Below are positions 1 to 7,446 of a DNA stretch of 7,579 nucleotides, in pieces; positions within the stretch are counted from its first letter, which is position 1; every line of letters begins with the position of its first letter. The position numbers and the translations under genes are program-made. The notes under the pieces were generated by a model. The model was given only the letters and a program-made list of their open reading frames with translations. It ran no database searches and was not told the DNA's origin. Location of the stretch: assembly GCA_023266155.1 (NCBI GenBank), contig JAHFRS010000029.1, positions 2,382-9,960 on the forward strand, written 5' to 3'. The stretch is from an archaeon (lineage in GTDB: Archaea > Nanobdellota > Nanobdellia > Woesearchaeales > GW2011-AR9).

Positions 1-646
1 TGATATTCCTCTGGTCAATTCCGATCTCCCTTGCCAGGATAGGAATGGTGACAAACTTATTCTGGGCGATCATCTCCACAATTTTCCGCTGGTTTACAGG
101 GACGTTTACAGGGACGTTTACTGTCCCCCGTCTCGCCAGGTTGAGGTACTCCTTGCTCTTAAAAAAGATAATTCGAAAATACTTTGCATCGACATCCAGT
201 TTAAATGGCGGAGCTTGGGCCTGCCGGCAGAACCGCTTCATTCTAGCTAACCCTGAACCTATTTTTTCAATCTCTTTTATTCTGAAAAAGAGCTCAGCCA
301 CAATCTCATTCCGGCGAAAGGTATCCCGGTCAAGCTCAAACCATGATGGTTTCAGCCAGACATTGGTGATGGTGAGTTGATCCGGAAAAATCCGTAAAAT
401 ATTATTATGTCCCGTTTCAAAATAATCCCGATGAATAACAGAATTGAGAACAGCCTCACGGATCGCCTCGAGAGGATATTCATAGATATTTTCTCTCTGT
501 GGTTTGCCGGTAAATTTATAGGCCACGCGGGTATCTTTTTCCACAAAGTTCATCACTTCTTTATCAATATTGCTCACGCTCTCTTTAAACTCAATTTTCA
601 ATCCTTCCCCTTCCTGCAGGATAAAAGCCAATTCTTGTGTGTTCAT
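1..646 (-). CDS. AlbA_2-less paralogue of a COG2865-type ATP-binding regulator (3' end outside window)
   Basis: The frame is open for 215 codons from the ATG at 644-646 to the left edge, with no stop. Residues 1-15 differ from the start of the neighbouring regulator at only one position, and 42 of the first 45 bases are identical. After roughly residue 30 the match jumps to residue ~237 of the neighbour, so about 206 residues, including most of the AlbA_2 domain, are absent in frame. What remains is the GHKL-like segment: an AIREAVLNSVIHRDYF helix (61-76) and an EKIGSGLARMK glycine motif (127-137). The NPGG motif of the neighbour is replaced by NVWLKPSW. A VNVP repeat linker (~177-185) leads into the start of a winged helix (~187 on) that is cut by the edge. 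No Shine-Dalgarno is visible; an in-frame TAA four codons upstream makes this ATG the first possible one. Likely a cytosolic DNA-binding regulator, or a decaying copy; the intact frame favours a working gene. Confidence 0.82.
   Translation of the reverse strand, partial: MNTQELAFILQEGEGLKIEFKESVSNIDKEVMNFVEKDTRVAYKFTGKPQRENIYEYPLEAIREAVLNSVIHRDYFETGHNNILRIFPDQLTITNVWLKPSWFELDRDTFRRNEIVAELFFRIKEIEKIGSGLARMKRFCRQAQAPPFKLDVDAKYFRIIFFKSKEYLNLARRGTVNVPVNVPVNQRKIVEMIAQNKFVTIPILAREIGIDQRNI
93..116 (-). repeat. Two perfect 12-base tandem copies encoding the VNVP linker
   Basis: The plus-strand unit tttacagggacg occurs twice back to back, followed by a partial third copy (ttta) at 117-120. Read on the minus strand it gives the V-N-V-P tetrapeptide pattern between the ATP-binding segment and the winged helix of the truncated regulator. 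The unit is a multiple of three, so copy-number changes would keep the frame. Confidence 0.85.
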
Positions 647-700
647 GGTGTTGAAGTTATTGTTTTAGTAACAGTTCCATCATGATGCTGCCGTGCTTGT

Positions 701-2077
701 TCATGGTAAGATGATTTCCCAGTGGCCGCCTTTGTCCGGGCCAATGCGTTTAATAACTCGGCCCTCTTTTAATTTTTGAAGGTTCCACTCCACTCCCCTT
801 CTGGTTAAAGCTGTTTTTTCTGAAAGTTCTTTTTGAGTTATTTTTGGATTCGCTTTTATTAAAGCAAGAATCCTCTCCACAGTTTTCTCCACAGTTTTCT
901 CCACAGTTTTCTCCACAGTTTTATGGATAATTTTTTCTACACTTTCTCCCACCCTTTCAGTCTTATCCAGCAAAATGGTTGCGAAGGTATAATTATACTC
1001 AAAAATAGGATCAGAAAGCCCGGCCTCTTTCATGGCCGTCCTTATTCTATTAATCCCCGTCCCCAGCTTCTCAACATACTCTGTTTTTGATAACAATTCC
1101 GCAACCAGATGATTGCGTGGGCAGGAATATTTACCAAAGTCCTCTTCTTTAAGCCATTTGACCAGCCCGCCAGGATTGGAAATAATAATCTTATTCCTGA
1201 AAACTTCCACCATAATATCACCTGATTTCTGAAAGTAATCCCGGTGCATGATGGCATTGACAATAGCTTCGCGATACGCCGCTTTAGGATACTGGGGGAT
1301 TTCTCTTCGCTTCAAAGACCGGATCTCAAATTCTACATTAATGTGTTTAGCAACATAATTCTCCGCTTCCATGATATTTGAGATTATTCCTTCATCAAAT
1401 ATTTTCCGATCTAAGATATCCACTTTTTCATTAGTTCGATAATTTACACACACCACTTTGGAAACAAAGAAGAATTTCTCTGTTTTTTTGGCAAAGAACA
1501 ATACTCCCGCGTTGGTGAATTTTAGCTTATGATCAATGACTTTGGCAACTTTTAGATTAAGCAAAATTTCTTTGACCGGCAAATTTATGGTTAAGCCCGC
1601 TAGTTTCAAATACTGATCAAACTTATTTCCGTCAAAATCGTTTTCAAACTCAAAATCTTTATTAATTTGTTCATCAAACCTAATTTTGCCTTCTTCAATT
1701 GAAAAATCCATAATCTCGTCTCGTGACATTTTAGGAGAAGTGGCACCATTTCGTAAATAAAAACCTTGAGAACAGGAGTAAGGCTTATTTTTGCCTTCTG
1801 GGACATCAACAATCAAAATATTTTCAAACCCTCCTAGTTTTAGTTGTATTGCTGGGTCGCAGTTGTGGGCAATGTCCAGAAGCTGAGCTTTTAAGGTGTT
1901 GGTTATTTTTATTCCTTTTATCTTCCCTTCATCAGTGATTCCCAGTAAAATCCTCCCCCCAGAAGCATTAGCAAAAGCAACGAACTCTTTAGAGATTGAT
2001 TTATCTACATTCTCTTTGAATTCCATATATTGTCCTTCCCCTTCCTGAAGGATAAAAGCTAATTCTTGTTTGTTCAT
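701..2077 (-). CDS. AlbA_2 (Schlafen-type) / GHKL-like ATP-binding / winged-helix regulator, COG2865-like
   Basis: 458 residues, a usual size for this family. Residues ~1-130 form an AlbA_2 (Schlafen_AlbA_2) domain: the EFKE motif at 19-22 and FANASGGRILLGITDEG at 35-51 are characteristic. Residues ~235-370 match the HATPase_c_4 segment typical of the family: EAIVNAIMHRDYF (270-282), NPGG (301-304) and EKLGTGINRI (336-345). A linker of four KTVE tetrapeptides (386-401) leads to a C-terminal winged helix (402-458) with a TQKELSEKTALTRRGVEWNL helix-turn-helix. Family members are annotated as predicted transcriptional regulators or ATP-binding proteins; substrate and target are unknown, and AlbA_2 can bind nucleic acid. 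No signal peptide, so cytosolic. The start is supported by the paralogue, which begins with the same 14 of 15 residues. A weak GGGA lies 8 bases before the ATG. It starts 23 bases after the giant gene ends. A hand count over 1441-1680 gives about 33% G+C, lower than its neighbours. Confidence 0.93.
   Translation of the reverse strand: MNKQELAFILQEGEGQYMEFKENVDKSISKEFVAFANASGGRILLGITDEGKIKGIKITNTLKAQLLDIAHNCDPAIQLKLGGFENILIVDVPEGKNKPYSCSQGFYLRNGATSPKMSRDEIMDFSIEEGKIRFDEQINKDFEFENDFDGNKFDQYLKLAGLTINLPVKEILLNLKVAKVIDHKLKFTNAGVLFFAKKTEKFFFVSKVVCVNYRTNEKVDILDRKIFDEGIISNIMEAENYVAKHINVEFEIRSLKRREIPQYPKAAYREAIVNAIMHRDYFQKSGDIMVEVFRNKIIISNPGGLVKWLKEEDFGKYSCPRNHLVAELLSKTEYVEKLGTGINRIRTAMKEAGLSDPIFEYNYTFATILLDKTERVGESVEKIIHKTVEKTVEKTVEKTVERILALIKANPKITQKELSEKTALTRRGVEWNLQKLKEGRVIKRIGPDKGGHWEIILP
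875..922 (-). repeat. 12-base tandem repeat encoding the KTVE linker
   Basis: Three perfect copies of the plus-strand unit ttttctccacag run from 883 to 918, flanked by partial copies (ctccacag before, tttt after). On the minus strand they encode K-T-V-E four times. Tetrapeptide-repeat linkers at this position, between the ATP-binding segment and the winged helix, occur in other COG2865-type proteins. The exact identity of the copies suggests slippage-driven change of linker length. Confidence 0.92.
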
Positions 2078-2100
2078 GGTTTAATTCCCAATTTCCAACT

Positions 2101-5100
2101 CTACGGAGTAGCGGTCACAGCAGCCGTACCACTGGCAGTAGTAGGAACAATATAGTTAACCTTTTTGGCAATTTCCCGCAGATAGACATTGATTTTTTGA
2201 TATTCCGCTGTCCCCGTCACTTCAGCAGGATAAGGCGTGCCCGTTACACCTACTGTATATTTCCTCTCAAAAAACGTTGCCAGTAAACTACGAATTTGAT
2301 CTGGAGAGTTAGCGATACCACCCTGCATGATTAAACTGGCAATCCAGTAGTAGAGAGCAATGGCATCTTCCAACGTCGCCTCCTGCCGCTGCACAATGGG
2401 TTGAACTTTCTGAATAACCGCAGGGTAACTTCCGTGCATGAAATCCTGATGAACTCCGATGGCTTCTGCTGCTTCCACCAATTGCGCTTGAATGCGGATG
2501 GGCTGACTAACAATAACTTTCCCCAACGAACTGGGTGGCATTTGCGTCTTGGTCGTATAACAATTTTCACCCGGACCCGGTTTAAACATCTGCATATTCA
2601 ATTGCAGCGAACCAACATTCTGTGCCGCTCCGCTCGCTTGTGCCGGACGAAGTTCATAGACACATTGGCCATTGGGCGGTGTTTTAGGCTGTGGATTACC
2701 AAACACTTTGGTAAACTTAAATCCTTCTGTTGTCGTAAAGATCGCCGCCTCGATTTGTGTGGACGTCAAAGTATCATCTGCCACGCCCTCGGATACTAAT
2801 ACGAGGTTGTTGTTTTGAATTTGATAATTCGGTTGCACGACAACTTGCCCAATAACCTGGACTTTATACGTCCCATCAGTCTGCGGGAAATAGGAAAACG
2901 TAATTTGCCGGGAAGTAAAAGATGCTGGTGGTATATTAATGATCTCCACATTTCCAATACCATTCCCGCCACAGCCAGAATCGCCGCTCACGATAATCGT
3001 CGCCAATCCACCACCTTGCACTAAATCTTTCGTGACTTTGCCAAACGCTAACCGGGGCGCATAACTTCCCTGCTGATTTTCCGGCAATTCAACGGTTTGA
3101 TCAATAATACCATGTGGTTCATGTAATTTCAAACAGGCGGATTGCCCATCCAGATGCAGGTATGGTTTCAGGACGATCTCATCACCATCAATCAAAGCAT
3201 TGGGAGTATCACAATCCACAAATTCATCCCGTCGTTTATCATAACACTGCACATAGGGATGTTCCAGATAGGTTTGCCCGCCGCCAAAGATACTGGCAAT
3301 CTGTGGACAGGTGAATTTTCCGCTGACCGGATCGGCAAAACAATTGATGCTTACTGGTGGAGTGATATCCCGAATGGGCGTGTAAAATCGTCCACCCGTT
3401 GGCGTAGCTCGGCCTTTATCAAAACAACTCTCTGGATTTTCAAACTGGTCTAATATGACGTCAAAGACAATATGGTCATACCGGAAATTGCTGCTCACTC
3501 GCTGTGGCGACGGAATCGGCAGTTCATACATCGCTCCTTTGGTGATACTGCCAAAACTGGAACCCTTATCCACTAAATATTCTCGTTCACTTGCTAATTC
3601 TGGCCGTGTTCCTGTCGCTTGTAAACAATCACAGCCTTTTCCCAGACAGGAACGATCCACGTCAGGATGGCCTAAATCTTCCGGCCCGATACATTTTAAC
3701 GTCGTGCGATAACCACGAATTTTACAGCCCGGCCACATCGTGCCGGCAATATGGTAATTATATACCGCTCCACCCTTCACCGGGTCAAAACTCGACAATT
3801 CCCGTTCGGCAATGGGAAACAATGTCGTTATTTCCGTCGAGAACGAGTAGGCCGTATCTCTGATAAAATCCATGCCCATGGGGAAATCATAGCCAAAGGC
3901 TGCCAGACATAACGATTCGGCAAAGCCCTGTGCGCCGGTGGCAAAGAACTGTTTAAAATTGGCATCGCCGTAATCATCGTTCACTTCTTTGATGGACGTA
4001 TCTAAAGCCTGAGGAATGGCATTAAATCCGGACTTAAAAAATTCGGCGATGCCGTCATCACTAAATCCCTTCCCGACATCTTTAAACGAGAGCGGTGAAC
4101 AATCACTGGCCAAATAGGCAATGGCTTTATACATCAGGCCACAAACATATTGTGTGAATAAAGTCTTACACATCCCTGCATCTTTAAATCCGGTATATTT
4201 CGCCTGTTCAATACAGTTCTTTAATCCAATCAACGTGCTTTCTAAGGTATTCAGCCGTGCCCAGATGCCTCGCAGACAGAGACTCTGGAAGGTGCCGATG
4301 TATTGCGTGTGAGGATTGATTTGGGTGACGCTCTTTTTTGGAACTTTTTTCTCATCCACCTCCGTATTAGAGCCAATATTATCAAATCCCCAATTCAACC
4401 CAAACCCGCCGCTCCAGTCTCTGCCGTCGTAATATCGTAATTTGGGATAGTTCGTGCCGGCAGTTTTTCCTGATTCGGCATAGACACGATCCTGATGATA
4501 GAACCATTCTTCCGCCTTACCATTTTCTGTTTTAAGGGCGGTTCGGGCTGCAGCGGTTTGGCCTGGTGCGGAAGGAGCAGTTTTGTCGCAGACACATTGG
4601 TACAAACCGGCACCAGGATTGTCTTTATCAATGAAACAATCAGAGGTATATCCTGCTTTGAATTTAGTACCTCGCACTTTTGTATTAAGCTCTTTTTCTT
4701 TGTAACATCCGCTTCCCTTATTAATTTTTTCCCCATCAGCAACCGCAGCATAGCCAGTTTTCTTTTTACACAACGTATCACATTTTTGATCCACGCCAAC
4801 CATAAATGTATTTGATCCTTCCGGTTGATAGACTAGTAATACTTTTTTTGGCGTTTGTCCCGGCGAAATAATGTTCGTCTCCGGTTTCAAACGATAAATT
4901 CCTGAATCTGTGTATGGTTGTTCATCCTCTGCTCCAGGAGCCCAGTACAACGTACTCTCTTTATCTTCAAAACACTCAAACGTAGCTCCCTTTTCATCTT
5001 GGATTTTACGTACCACTTCTTTCAACGCTACATTCTGAGCTAACTTCTCCTGACAATTTTCAATACGGGTTAAGAAGAGGCCTTGACTTGTTGCCCCACA

Positions 5101-7446
5101 GCCTTTTTCCTTCGCCAGGACATCCTCAATCTTATCCTCCTCAAAATTTTCTGTCCATCTCGCCGGAACCGGCCGGCATAAGAATCGGTCACAGGTGAAA
5201 CGATAGGCTTTATCAATCAGCGCTTCAAATTTCCACGCTGCCGCCGTCTGCGGACAACGTTCATCTAAAGAATGTTCTTTTTCTTTATCCGTCGTACCCA
5301 GCCATTCTTTAAATTTAACATTAGGTACATCAGCAGAACTCCCCTCCAACTTCTTCCAACTCTCCAACGTATCCTGAAGGTATAAATCATTTTGATCTCT
5401 CCCCTTCGGACAACCTTCATTCTCATGTTGCAGCGTCTTCGCCTTCGTCAGCCACGGTTCAAATCCGGAGATAAAGAAGCGGTAAAACTTCGCAATGAGT
5501 TTCGTCAGAAATGAACCCACACAAGTTACCCCCGACACCAACAGTGCCGTCTCTAAATACGGTTTCACCTGCTCGATTTTGGTAATCGTATAATTCAACG
5601 CCTGCACGCCTTGATTTGCTAAAAAATCAGGCACTAAATCCTCGCTGGCAATCGGCCGGTCCACAAAATACCCCAGATCATAACAGAACGGCTGTGTCTT
5701 GGGCTGCTCCCAGGCGCCGGCAGCATCTTTTTCCTGATAACTGATGATGATTTTAAGAGGCATTTTCAATTGCCGCTTGGTGACGAAGTCCTTCCAGATA
5801 TTTTCATCCGCGTTCTCAAAATCGGCAGAGGAATGAAGTTTTGTCGTGAAATATTGGACAGTTTTATCGGGATTAGCTTGCGCCGTAAGGGTATTGGGCA
5901 ACAACTGACAGCCATACTTATAATCATCTTTTTCGCTCATCTCTCGGGTACAGGCTTTCTCAAACCGCACCTGTTGAATCCGATAACCGGGCTCAACTTC
6001 GCCTGCTGAATTGACACGTGGCGCCGCTAATCCACGATATTTCACGTCAAAGACAGCGGCAATGGCTTCCCTTCCCTCTTTCATCAGGCCAGGATCAAGA
6101 CGAAAAGGCGTCGGTGGAAAATCAGGATGGGGTGAAACGTCAAAGGCAAAATTACCGGAAAAACAGGAATTGACGCTGATCGTCTTTTCGGCATAGCCGC
6201 TCTTGCCGGTCTGATCTTCGGCAATAATCACGACCCGATAAGCTTTTTTCTGTTGCTGCGCGACCTGATCCAGCGGTGAAATCAAAATATCCTGTAATCC
6301 CGCCGGAACTTCCCGCGGCATTAATTCCTGCAGGCTGGTCAAGAACGACGGCGGAAATTCCACACTCCCAAATTTAAATTTTCCATTTTCATCGGCCGTC
6401 GTGGTGGCCAGGGCTCGTTTCCAGTTCGGGTGGTATTCATCGACGCCCTGCAGAAAAACGTAGAGAAACACGGTCGCACCAGCTTCCGTTTCACCGGTGA
6501 TATCAGTTTCGGCACGACCTTCATAATATTCCAGTCCATGTGTTAATTCAAATTGGACAGTCGGCGGCCGGGTATCGGAAATAACCCTGAACTCCTGTGC
6601 CATTTCCCAGTCAGCAGCATCGTGAGCCACCACCCGAACAGTATTTGCTCCTTCGGCCAGAAAAAGTTCCTGGCTGAACGTCAACCCGACAGTTTTTGCC
6701 ACGGACCGATCTCCTAAGAAAATTTCAATAGTGCTATTTTCCGAGACCGTACCTGAAAATGCGACTTTGTTTTCCGTCGTCATATTCGGCAACGATGAAA
6801 GTGTCAGCCTTGGCCCTTCAGTATCGGCAAAAATCGTGCCGGAAAAGGAAACTTTATTTCCTGCCGTATCTGTCACGAGCACCTGCACCGTATTCAACTG
6901 ATTCGCCAAAAAGGGAACTCCCGGGAAGGTAAATTGTCCATCCGCGGGCGCGACAGCTGAACCTAACAGAACATTATTCACCACCAAATCAACGTGCGCT
7001 GCGGCTTCTGTCGTGCCCCGTAGATCAAACCGATTTCCTTGAATGATGCCAGGCAGTTCTACCGTCAGCGTGGGAGCCGTCGTATCGGGAGCCAGCGTCG
7101 TGAAAGAATAGAGATTCCCACCATTATCATCACTGATTCCATTGCTTTCGACTTTGTATTGGTACACTGTTTCTGCCGTCAGTCCCGTCAGCGGCAGACG
7201 ATGAGCTGTAACGCTAGCAGCATCACCCACAGTTGTGAGAGCTGTAGAATCAAGCCCATATGAGACAAAACTATCTCCTGCTTCATCGGTCTGCCAGTGA
7301 ATCACCGTACTGCTTTGAGTTACGTCTTCCGCTCGGATGGTAGAGAATTGCAACGCCGTCACGATGGGCAAATTAATCACCAGCAGTAAAACTAGCCACA
7401 TCATCGTTCTCTTTCGAATCTCTTGCGCGTGGTTGATGCTGGTCAT
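2101..7446 (-). CDS. Giant exported cysteine-rich protein with fibronectin III and Ig-like N-terminal domains
   Basis: I do not recognise this 1781-residue protein as a named family. It begins with a signal peptide (KR-rich stretch 10-13, hydrophobic core ~16-29, likely cleavage after VTA at 31). Residues ~33-118 are a fibronectin III-like domain (W51, Y63, Y95, Y97), followed by three Ig-like domains that start with DTTAP, DTEGP and DTRPP at 121, 208 and 291. The remainder (428-1629) carries all 38 cysteines, an even number, in motifs such as CDTLC (889-893), CVC (951-953) and CDC (1272-1274). This pattern fits disulfides outside the cytoplasm. Hydrophobic helices at ~631-656 and ~1693-1712 may touch or cross the membrane. 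The last 15 residues are rich in Thr, Ala and Ser, and no sorting signal or terminal membrane anchor is seen. M1 is preferred because M15/M16 would remove the positive part of the signal peptide, and an in-frame TAA upstream excludes any earlier ATG. A surface adhesin-like or envelope-complex role is inference only. Confidence 0.9.
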   Translation of the reverse strand: MTSINHAQEIRKRTMMWLVLLLVINLPIVTALQFSTIRAEDVTQSSTVIHWQTDEAGDSFVSYGLDSTALTTVGDAASVTAHRLPLTGLTAETVYQYKVESNGISDDNGGNLYSFTTLAPDTTAPTLTVELPGIIQGNRFDLRGTTEAAAHVDLVVNNVLLGSAVAPADGQFTFPGVPFLANQLNTVQVLVTDTAGNKVSFSGTIFADTEGPRLTLSSLPNMTTENKVAFSGTVSENSTIEIFLGDRSVAKTVGLTFSQELFLAEGANTVRVVAHDAADWEMAQEFRVISDTRPPTVQFELTHGLEYYEGRAETDITGETEAGATVFLYVFLQGVDEYHPNWKRALATTTADENGKFKFGSVEFPPSFLTSLQELMPREVPAGLQDILISPLDQVAQQQKKAYRVVIIAEDQTGKSGYAEKTISVNSCFSGNFAFDVSPHPDFPPTPFRLDPGLMKEGREAIAAVFDVKYRGLAAPRVNSAGEVEPGYRIQQVRFEKACTREMSEKDDYKYGCQLLPNTLTAQANPDKTVQYFTTKLHSSADFENADENIWKDFVTKRQLKMPLKIIISYQEKDAAGAWEQPKTQPFCYDLGYFVDRPIASEDLVPDFLANQGVQALNYTITKIEQVKPYLETALLVSGVTCVGSFLTKLIAKFYRFFISGFEPWLTKAKTLQHENEGCPKGRDQNDLYLQDTLESWKKLEGSSADVPNVKFKEWLGTTDKEKEHSLDERCPQTAAAWKFEALIDKAYRFTCDRFLCRPVPARWTENFEEDKIEDVLAKEKGCGATSQGLFLTRIENCQEKLAQNVALKEVVRKIQDEKGATFECFEDKESTLYWAPGAEDEQPYTDSGIYRLKPETNIISPGQTPKKVLLVYQPEGSNTFMVGVDQKCDTLCKKKTGYAAVADGEKINKGSGCYKEKELNTKVRGTKFKAGYTSDCFIDKDNPGAGLYQCVCDKTAPSAPGQTAAARTALKTENGKAEEWFYHQDRVYAESGKTAGTNYPKLRYYDGRDWSGGFGLNWGFDNIGSNTEVDEKKVPKKSVTQINPHTQYIGTFQSLCLRGIWARLNTLESTLIGLKNCIEQAKYTGFKDAGMCKTLFTQYVCGLMYKAIAYLASDCSPLSFKDVGKGFSDDGIAEFFKSGFNAIPQALDTSIKEVNDDYGDANFKQFFATGAQGFAESLCLAAFGYDFPMGMDFIRDTAYSFSTEITTLFPIAERELSSFDPVKGGAVYNYHIAGTMWPGCKIRGYRTTLKCIGPEDLGHPDVDRSCLGKGCDCLQATGTRPELASEREYLVDKGSSFGSITKGAMYELPIPSPQRVSSNFRYDHIVFDVILDQFENPESCFDKGRATPTGGRFYTPIRDITPPVSINCFADPVSGKFTCPQIASIFGGGQTYLEHPYVQCYDKRRDEFVDCDTPNALIDGDEIVLKPYLHLDGQSACLKLHEPHGIIDQTVELPENQQGSYAPRLAFGKVTKDLVQGGGLATIIVSGDSGCGGNGIGNVEIINIPPASFTSRQITFSYFPQTDGTYKVQVIGQVVVQPNYQIQNNNLVLVSEGVADDTLTSTQIEAAIFTTTEGFKFTKVFGNPQPKTPPNGQCVYELRPAQASGAAQNVGSLQLNMQMFKPGPGENCYTTKTQMPPSSLGKVIVSQPIRIQAQLVEAAEAIGVHQDFMHGSYPAVIQKVQPIVQRQEATLEDAIALYYWIASLIMQGGIANSPDQIRSLLATFFERKYTVGVTGTPYPAEVTGTAEYQKINVYLREIAKKVNYIVPTTASGTAAVTATP
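4582..4809 (-). other. Small cysteine-rich module inside the giant protein (residues ~880-955)
   Basis: Six cysteines lie in 65 residues (889, 893, 914, 937, 951, 953), with the CDTLC opening and CVC closing motifs typical of compact disulfide-bonded domains. Hand-counted G+C over 4621-4860 is about 37%, against about 49% over 3481-3720 in the same gene, so the module may have a separate origin. I cannot assign it to a named EGF-like or other family. Confidence 0.5.
5467..5556 (-). other. Possible transmembrane or membrane-associated helix (residues ~631-660)
   Basis: An uncharged run, TALLVSGVTCVGSFL (633-647), is followed by basic and aromatic residues (KLIAKFYRFF), giving the look of a single membrane span or an amphipathic helix. 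It contains one cysteine (C642). If it does cross the membrane, the N- and C-terminal parts of the protein would lie on opposite sides, which conflicts with cysteines on both sides being in disulfides; a membrane-lying helix is therefore equally likely. Confidence 0.4.
6166..7086 (-). other. Three consecutive Ig-like (bacterial Ig / glucodextranase-B-like) domains
   Basis: Each domain opens with the same D-T-x-x-P signature (residues 121, 208 and 291). The first two are 87 and 83 residues long and share a G-T-x-x-E turn (GTTEAAA, GTVSENS), an N-T-V-x-V strand (185-189, 268-272) and a closing A-x-D strand. The third has the GETEAGATVFLYV equivalent and carries an insertion at about 360-400 (SFLTSLQELMPREV and onward) before its last strands (YRVVIIAEDQTG). 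The block contains no cysteine, unlike the rest of the protein, and probably forms a stalk. Confidence 0.72.
7093..7350 (-). other. Fibronectin type III-like domain (residues ~33-118)
   Basis: The pattern is that of the fibronectin III domains found at the N-terminus of purple acid phosphatase-like and other surface proteins: STVIHWQTDE with the core Trp at 51, VSYG at 61-64, LTGLTAETVYQYKV at 86-99 and a closing YSFTT strand at 113-117. It is an extracellular beta-sandwich spacer or binding module; no catalytic phosphatase domain follows it here. Confidence 0.8.
7354..7446 (-). other. Signal peptide of the giant protein
   Basis: Residues 1-31: a basic stretch (R11, K12, R13), then a hydrophobic run rich in Leu, Val and Ile, ending in V-T-A before L32, a good type I signal peptidase site. 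There is no lipobox cysteine, so a lipoprotein is unlikely. If the peptide is not cleaved, it would serve as an N-terminal membrane anchor. Confidence 0.8.

Noticed and set aside
45..685. Plus-strand frames of 111 and 92 codons, and a 64-codon minus-strand frame at 352-546, in the left part
   Set aside because: The region is explained by the minus-strand AlbA_2-less regulator, whose translation aligns with the neighbour's ATPase segment; the others have no such support.
647..700. Possible terminator between the two regulators
   Set aside because: Only a 10-base palindrome without a loop or T-run is present, so it does not form a terminator-like hairpin.
1..2077. Paired AlbA_2-type genes considered as a defence system
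   Set aside because: No nuclease, protease or other effector domain was seen beside them, and the AlbA_2/COG2865 family alone does not indicate defence.
2401..3863. Several plus-strand open frames of 60-130 codons opposite the giant gene
   Set aside because: They lie fully antisense to a 1781-codon frame with a clear signal peptide and domains, and their translations show no recognisable domain.
2101..7446. Giant gene considered as a purple acid phosphatase because of its fibronectin III-like start
   Set aside because: No metallophosphatase motifs (GDxG, GNHE or similar) follow the domain; Ig-like domains come next.
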